Assembly: GCA_964462325.1 (NCBI GenBank)
Contig: CAYWYQ010000008.1
Coordinates: 1-26,223 of the forward strand
Source of the DNA: CAYFMS01 sp964462325
GTDB taxonomy: Bacteria > Patescibacteriota > Patescibacteriia > UBA9934
Direction: 5' to 3'
DNA length: 26,223 nucleotides
Shown: positions 23,901-26,223 of the stretch, piece by piece
How positions within the stretch are numbered: the first letter of the stretch is position 1
Layout: each line of letters starts with the position of its first letter
Program-made: the position numbers and the translations under genes
The notes under the pieces: generated by a model
Told to the model about the DNA's origin: nothing
Databases searched by the model: none
The model's input: only the letters and a program-made list of their open reading frames with translations

Positions 23901-24010
23901 TTATTTCGACCGAATGGAATGAGTAGAGAAATCTACTTGTGAATCAGAAGGAGTATATCTCTCGACTCTCCGCCACGGCTCTAACTGCGGCGCTTCGCTC
24001 GGGATGACGG
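23901..24010. repeat. Long imperfect inverted-repeat element
   Basis: The left arm (23901-23934) contains ATTTCGACCGAATGGAATG and ends GAGAAATCT. The right arm (23956-24010) starts ATCTCTCGACTC and ends GCTTCGCTCGGGATGACGG, which roughly reverse-complements the left arm. Elements ending in a similar 'CTCGA(A/G)ATGAC' are scattered in many bacterial genomes as MITE-like or hairpin repeats. No transposase is attached. Confidence 0.55.
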
Positions 24011-24016
24011 AGGGCA

Positions 24017-24050
24017 CTAATAGCTAAGTAGCTAATCGGCTAATTGCTAT
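24017..24050. repeat. GCTAAT-family repeat tract before rplI
   Basis: CTAATAGCTAAGTAGCTAAT continues into CGGCTAATTGCTAT. It shares GCTAATCG with the unit before rfbD and ends 26 nt before the rplI promoter. As at rfbD, the tract lies just upstream of a gene start. Confidence 0.65.
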
Positions 24051-24075
24051 TCGACTACGCCCTATACCCTCAAAA

Positions 24076-24084
24076 TGCTATATT
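24076..24084 (+). promoter_or_regulatory. Extended -10 promoter TGcTATATT for rplI-pyrG
   Basis: TGc plus TATATT (24079-24084) lies 6 nt before the ATG at 24091, so transcription should begin at or one base from the start codon. No Shine-Dalgarno sequence is visible, consistent with a leaderless mRNA. Confidence 0.6.
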
Positions 24085-24090
24085 AAATAT

Positions 24091-24528
24091 ATGAAAGTTA
24101 TACTACTAGAACATGTAAAACAGTTGGGACATGAAGGTGATGTTGTAACGGTCGCAGAAGGTTATGCGCGTAATTTTCTATTCCCTCAACATTTAGCGAT
24201 TGAAGCGACGGATAAGAAAGTGCATGAAATGAAGGAGAAAGAAAAAGTAACGTTTAAAAAAGAGAAAAAAGGGGAGAAGGCAGAAAGAGAGCTTGCCGGA
24301 AATGTTGATGGTCAAGAAGTTGTTATAAAAGCAAAGGCTGATAGTGGAACGCTATATGCTGCTATTACATCAAAAGATGTTCAAAAAGGATTGAAAGATC
24401 TTGGTTTTAAAGTAAAGTCTGACTATATCGCTTTTAAATCACAAAAAGAAACGGGTGAATATGAAGCGTCCATTGCTTTTCCGCACGGCTTTGAAGCACA
24501 GATAAGAATCACTATTGAAGAGATATAG
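24091..24528 (+). CDS. rplI: Ribosomal protein bL9
   Basis: 145 residues, full length. The N-terminal domain 'MKVILLEHVKQLGHEGDVV' and 'GYARNFLFPQHLAIEAT' is the classic bL9 rRNA-binding signature, followed by a long lysine/glutamate helix (about 48-70) and the C-terminal domain with 'GTLYAAITSKDV' and 'IRITIEEI'. It belongs to the large subunit near the L1 stalk. Some CPR lineages are reported to lack bL9, so its presence is of use for placement. It is followed after 1 nt by pyrG, so the two are co-transcribed. Confidence 0.97.
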   Translation: MKVILLEHVKQLGHEGDVVTVAEGYARNFLFPQHLAIEATDKKVHEMKEKEKVTFKKEKKGEKAERELAGNVDGQEVVIKAKADSGTLYAAITSKDVQKGLKDLGFKVKSDYIAFKSQKETGEYEASIAFPHGFEAQIRITIEEI

Positions 24529-24529
24529 T

Positions 24530-26150
24530 ATGAAACGACATTTTGTCTTTATCGTAGGAGGGGTTATGAGTGGCGTCGGGAAAGGTACATCAACCGCAGC
24601 ACTGGCACTTACGCTTAAGTCAAAAGGATATTCGGTTACGGCAGTGAAGATCGACCCATATGTGAATGTGGATGCGGGGACAATGAATCCTGTTGAACAT
24701 GGGGAAGTTTTTGTGACGGTTGATGGGGATGAGACAGATCAGGATATTGGGACCTATGAACGGTATATCGGTGTCGATATTACGCGCACAAATTACATGA
24801 CAACGGGTCGCGTGTATCAGTCTGTTATTGAAAAAGAAAGAAATTTAGAATACCAAGGACGTTGCGTTGAAGTGGTACCTCATGTGCCGGAAGAAGTTAT
24901 TCGTCGCATTGAATCGGCCGCAGAATCGGCAAATGCAGACATTACATTAATCGAAGTTGGTGGAACGGTTGGTGAGTATCAGAGTGTACTCTTTAGAAGC
25001 GGCGCGTTTAATGGGATTGAAGTATCCAGGACAGGTCAGTTTTGTTCTTGTAAGTTATTTACCGGTGCCTCCGTCTATTGGCGAAATGAAGACTAAACCA
25101 ACGCAATATGCGGTGCGTACACTTAATTCGGCAGGAATTCAACCAGATTTTGTTATCGGGAGGTCTCCACAGCCGATGGATGAACCTCGTAAAACGAAGA
25201 TCGCACAATTTTGTAGCGTGCCGACAGATCACATTATTAGCGCACCAGACGCACGATCTGTCTATGACATTCCAGATGAATTCGAACAACAAGATTTTGC
25301 AAATAAACTTCTGAAGCATTTTGGATTAGAAGAAAGACCAAGTCGATTAGAAGCATGGAAGTCTTTTACAGATAAGGCACTTAATGCAACAGATGAAGTC
25401 AGGATAGGTGTTGTTGGAAAATACTTTTCCACTGGGGATTTCACCTTGTCAGATGTCTATATTTCCGTACTTGAAGCAATAAAACATGCGGCGGCTGCAA
25501 ATAATGTGAAAGTAAAGATTGATTGGTTGAATGCCGAGGAATATGAAAAGAATCCGGCACAGCTCGAACAGTTAAGAGGGTATCAGGGGGTACTCATTCC
25601 TGGAGGATTTGGTTCGCGAGGTATTGAGGGAAAGATCGCAGTTATTAATTATGTACGGAAAAATAATATTCCCTATTTCGGACTCTGTTATGGCATGCAA
25701 TGTGCAGTTATTGAATATGCGCGTACGGAGCTTGGATGGGCTGATGCAAATACAACGGAAATAAATGAACATACTTCGCATCCGGTTGTACATTTGCAAA
25801 GTGGACAGGAACAGAATATTGATGGAGGAAAAATGGGAGGTACCATGAGATTGGGGTCATTCCCATGTCATTTAGCGAAAGATACTTTTTCACGAAATGC
25901 ATACATGAAAGAAGATATTTCTGAACGTCATCGGCATCGGTATGAATTTAATAATGCATTCAGATTAAAATTAGAAGAAGCTGGATTGGTCATCGCTGGG
26001 ACATCTCCTGATAATCATTTTGTTGAAATTGTTGAAGTAAAAAATCATCCATTTTTTATCGGAGTACAATTCCATCCTGAATTTCAATCGAGACCCCTAG
26101 ATCCGCATCCATTGTTTGTTGCCTTTATTCAAGCAGCGAAAGAACAATAA
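24530..26150 (+). pseudogene. pyrG: CTP synthase interrupted by a frameshift at about 24992-24995
   Basis: CTP synthase makes CTP from UTP, ATP and glutamine. The synthetase domain starts at the ATG 24530 with the P-loop 'GGVMSGVGKG', 'KIDPYVNVD' and 'HGEVFVT', and reads to 'GGTVGEYQSVLF' before the frame is lost; that frame stops at 25096. The other frame continues exactly where expected, 'LEAARLMG', 'KTKPTQ', and carries the complete glutamine amidotransferase domain with nucleophile Cys in 'FGLCYGMQ' and His in 'QFHPEF', ending at 26150. The simplest repair is two missing bases after CTCTTT, giving LF-LEAA, within a T run. The remaining protein is fully conserved on both sides, so damage is very recent or artificial. 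Because the gene is normally needed for growth, a sequencing error is the leading explanation. Confidence 0.88.
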
Positions 26151-26155
26151 TAAGT

Positions 26156-26223
26156 ATGAAAACGGTTCTTGGAATATTGTCCGGAGGGTCTGGGTCGCGT
26201 CTGTGGCCTCTTTCGCGTAAGAA
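26156..26223 (+). CDS. manC: Mannose-1-phosphate guanylyltransferase, 5' end only
   Basis: Only 22 codons are in the window, but they include 'ILSGGSGSRLWPLSR', the nucleotide-binding signature of GDP-mannose pyrophosphorylases, which make GDP-mannose from mannose-1-phosphate and GTP. It starts 5 nt after the pyrG stop, so it is probably in the rplI-pyrG transcript. GDP-mannose would feed the glycosyltransferases of this region. A bacterial phosphomannose isomerase fusion cannot be excluded because the 3' part is missing. Confidence 0.8.
   Translation, partial: MKTVLGILSGGSGSRLWPLSRK

Noticed and set aside
23759..24090. tRNA or other structured RNA gene in the largest gaps
   Set aside because: I looked for cloverleaf signals such as a GGTTCAAATCC-type T arm and acceptor pairing and found none. 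GGTTCAAC here belongs to the REP palindrome.
24957..25096. Programmed ribosomal frameshift in pyrG
   Set aside because: There is no slippery heptamer of the X-XXY-YYZ type, stimulatory hairpin or precedent for CTP synthase. A two-base loss in a T run explains the data more simply.

Overview
The window looks like a chromosomal segment of a Patescibacteria (CPR) bacterium, most likely on the Parcubacteria side. The evidence is indirect. Genes are compact and often overlap. Shine-Dalgarno sites are scarce, and -10 boxes sit almost on top of start codons. The surface proteins are acidic and modular. Ribosomal protein bL9 is present; it is reported missing from some CPR lineages such as Microgenomates. 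TGA acts as a normal stop, which argues against Absconditabacteria and Gracilibacteria. No 16S rRNA is present, so the placement stays tentative.

Layout. Positions 1-6411 hold the 3' part of a large repeat-built surface (S-layer-like) protein with a clear terminator, a membrane-anchored helical protein, a secreted subtilisin-like protease and a UDP-glucuronate decarboxylase-like sugar-nucleotide enzyme. Positions 6704-13884 are a glycosyltransferase island: two GT2 enzymes, a DUF2304 membrane protein, two GT4 enzymes and a large polytopic membrane protein on the minus strand. Inside the island sits a REP-associated tyrosine (Y1/HUH, IS200-like) transposase bracketed by an exact 52-nt repeat made of REP palindromes. 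Positions 13914-18793 form a tightly packed plus-strand operon: CDP-alcohol phosphatidyltransferase, GT-C type glycosyltransferase, large exported beta-rich protein, small membrane protein, HIT hydrolase and rfbC. rfbD follows after a tandem repeat. Two minus-strand genes come next (a two-TM hypothetical protein and a PEGA/beta-propeller protein). The window ends with a broken S41 protease, a Nudix hydrolase, rplI, a frameshifted pyrG and the first codons of a manC-like gene.

Functionally the window is mostly about the cell surface: sugar-nucleotide synthesis (UDP-xylose-type, dTDP-rhamnose, GDP-mannose), transfer of those sugars (GT2, GT4, GT-C), lipid head-group chemistry, and the surface proteins that may be their acceptors.

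The most distinctive signal is non-coding. A 17-nt near-perfect palindrome, CCGAGGTTCAACCTCGG, and its variants occur in five intergenic clusters, always beside surface or housekeeping genes, together with one intact transposase of the family known to act on such palindromes. A second, A/T-rich repeat family built on GCTAAT/TAGCTAA and a third long imperfect inverted repeat share some of the same gaps. Two genes expected to be functional (pyrG and an S41 protease) are interrupted by small indels. These may be assembly errors and should be checked against reads first.
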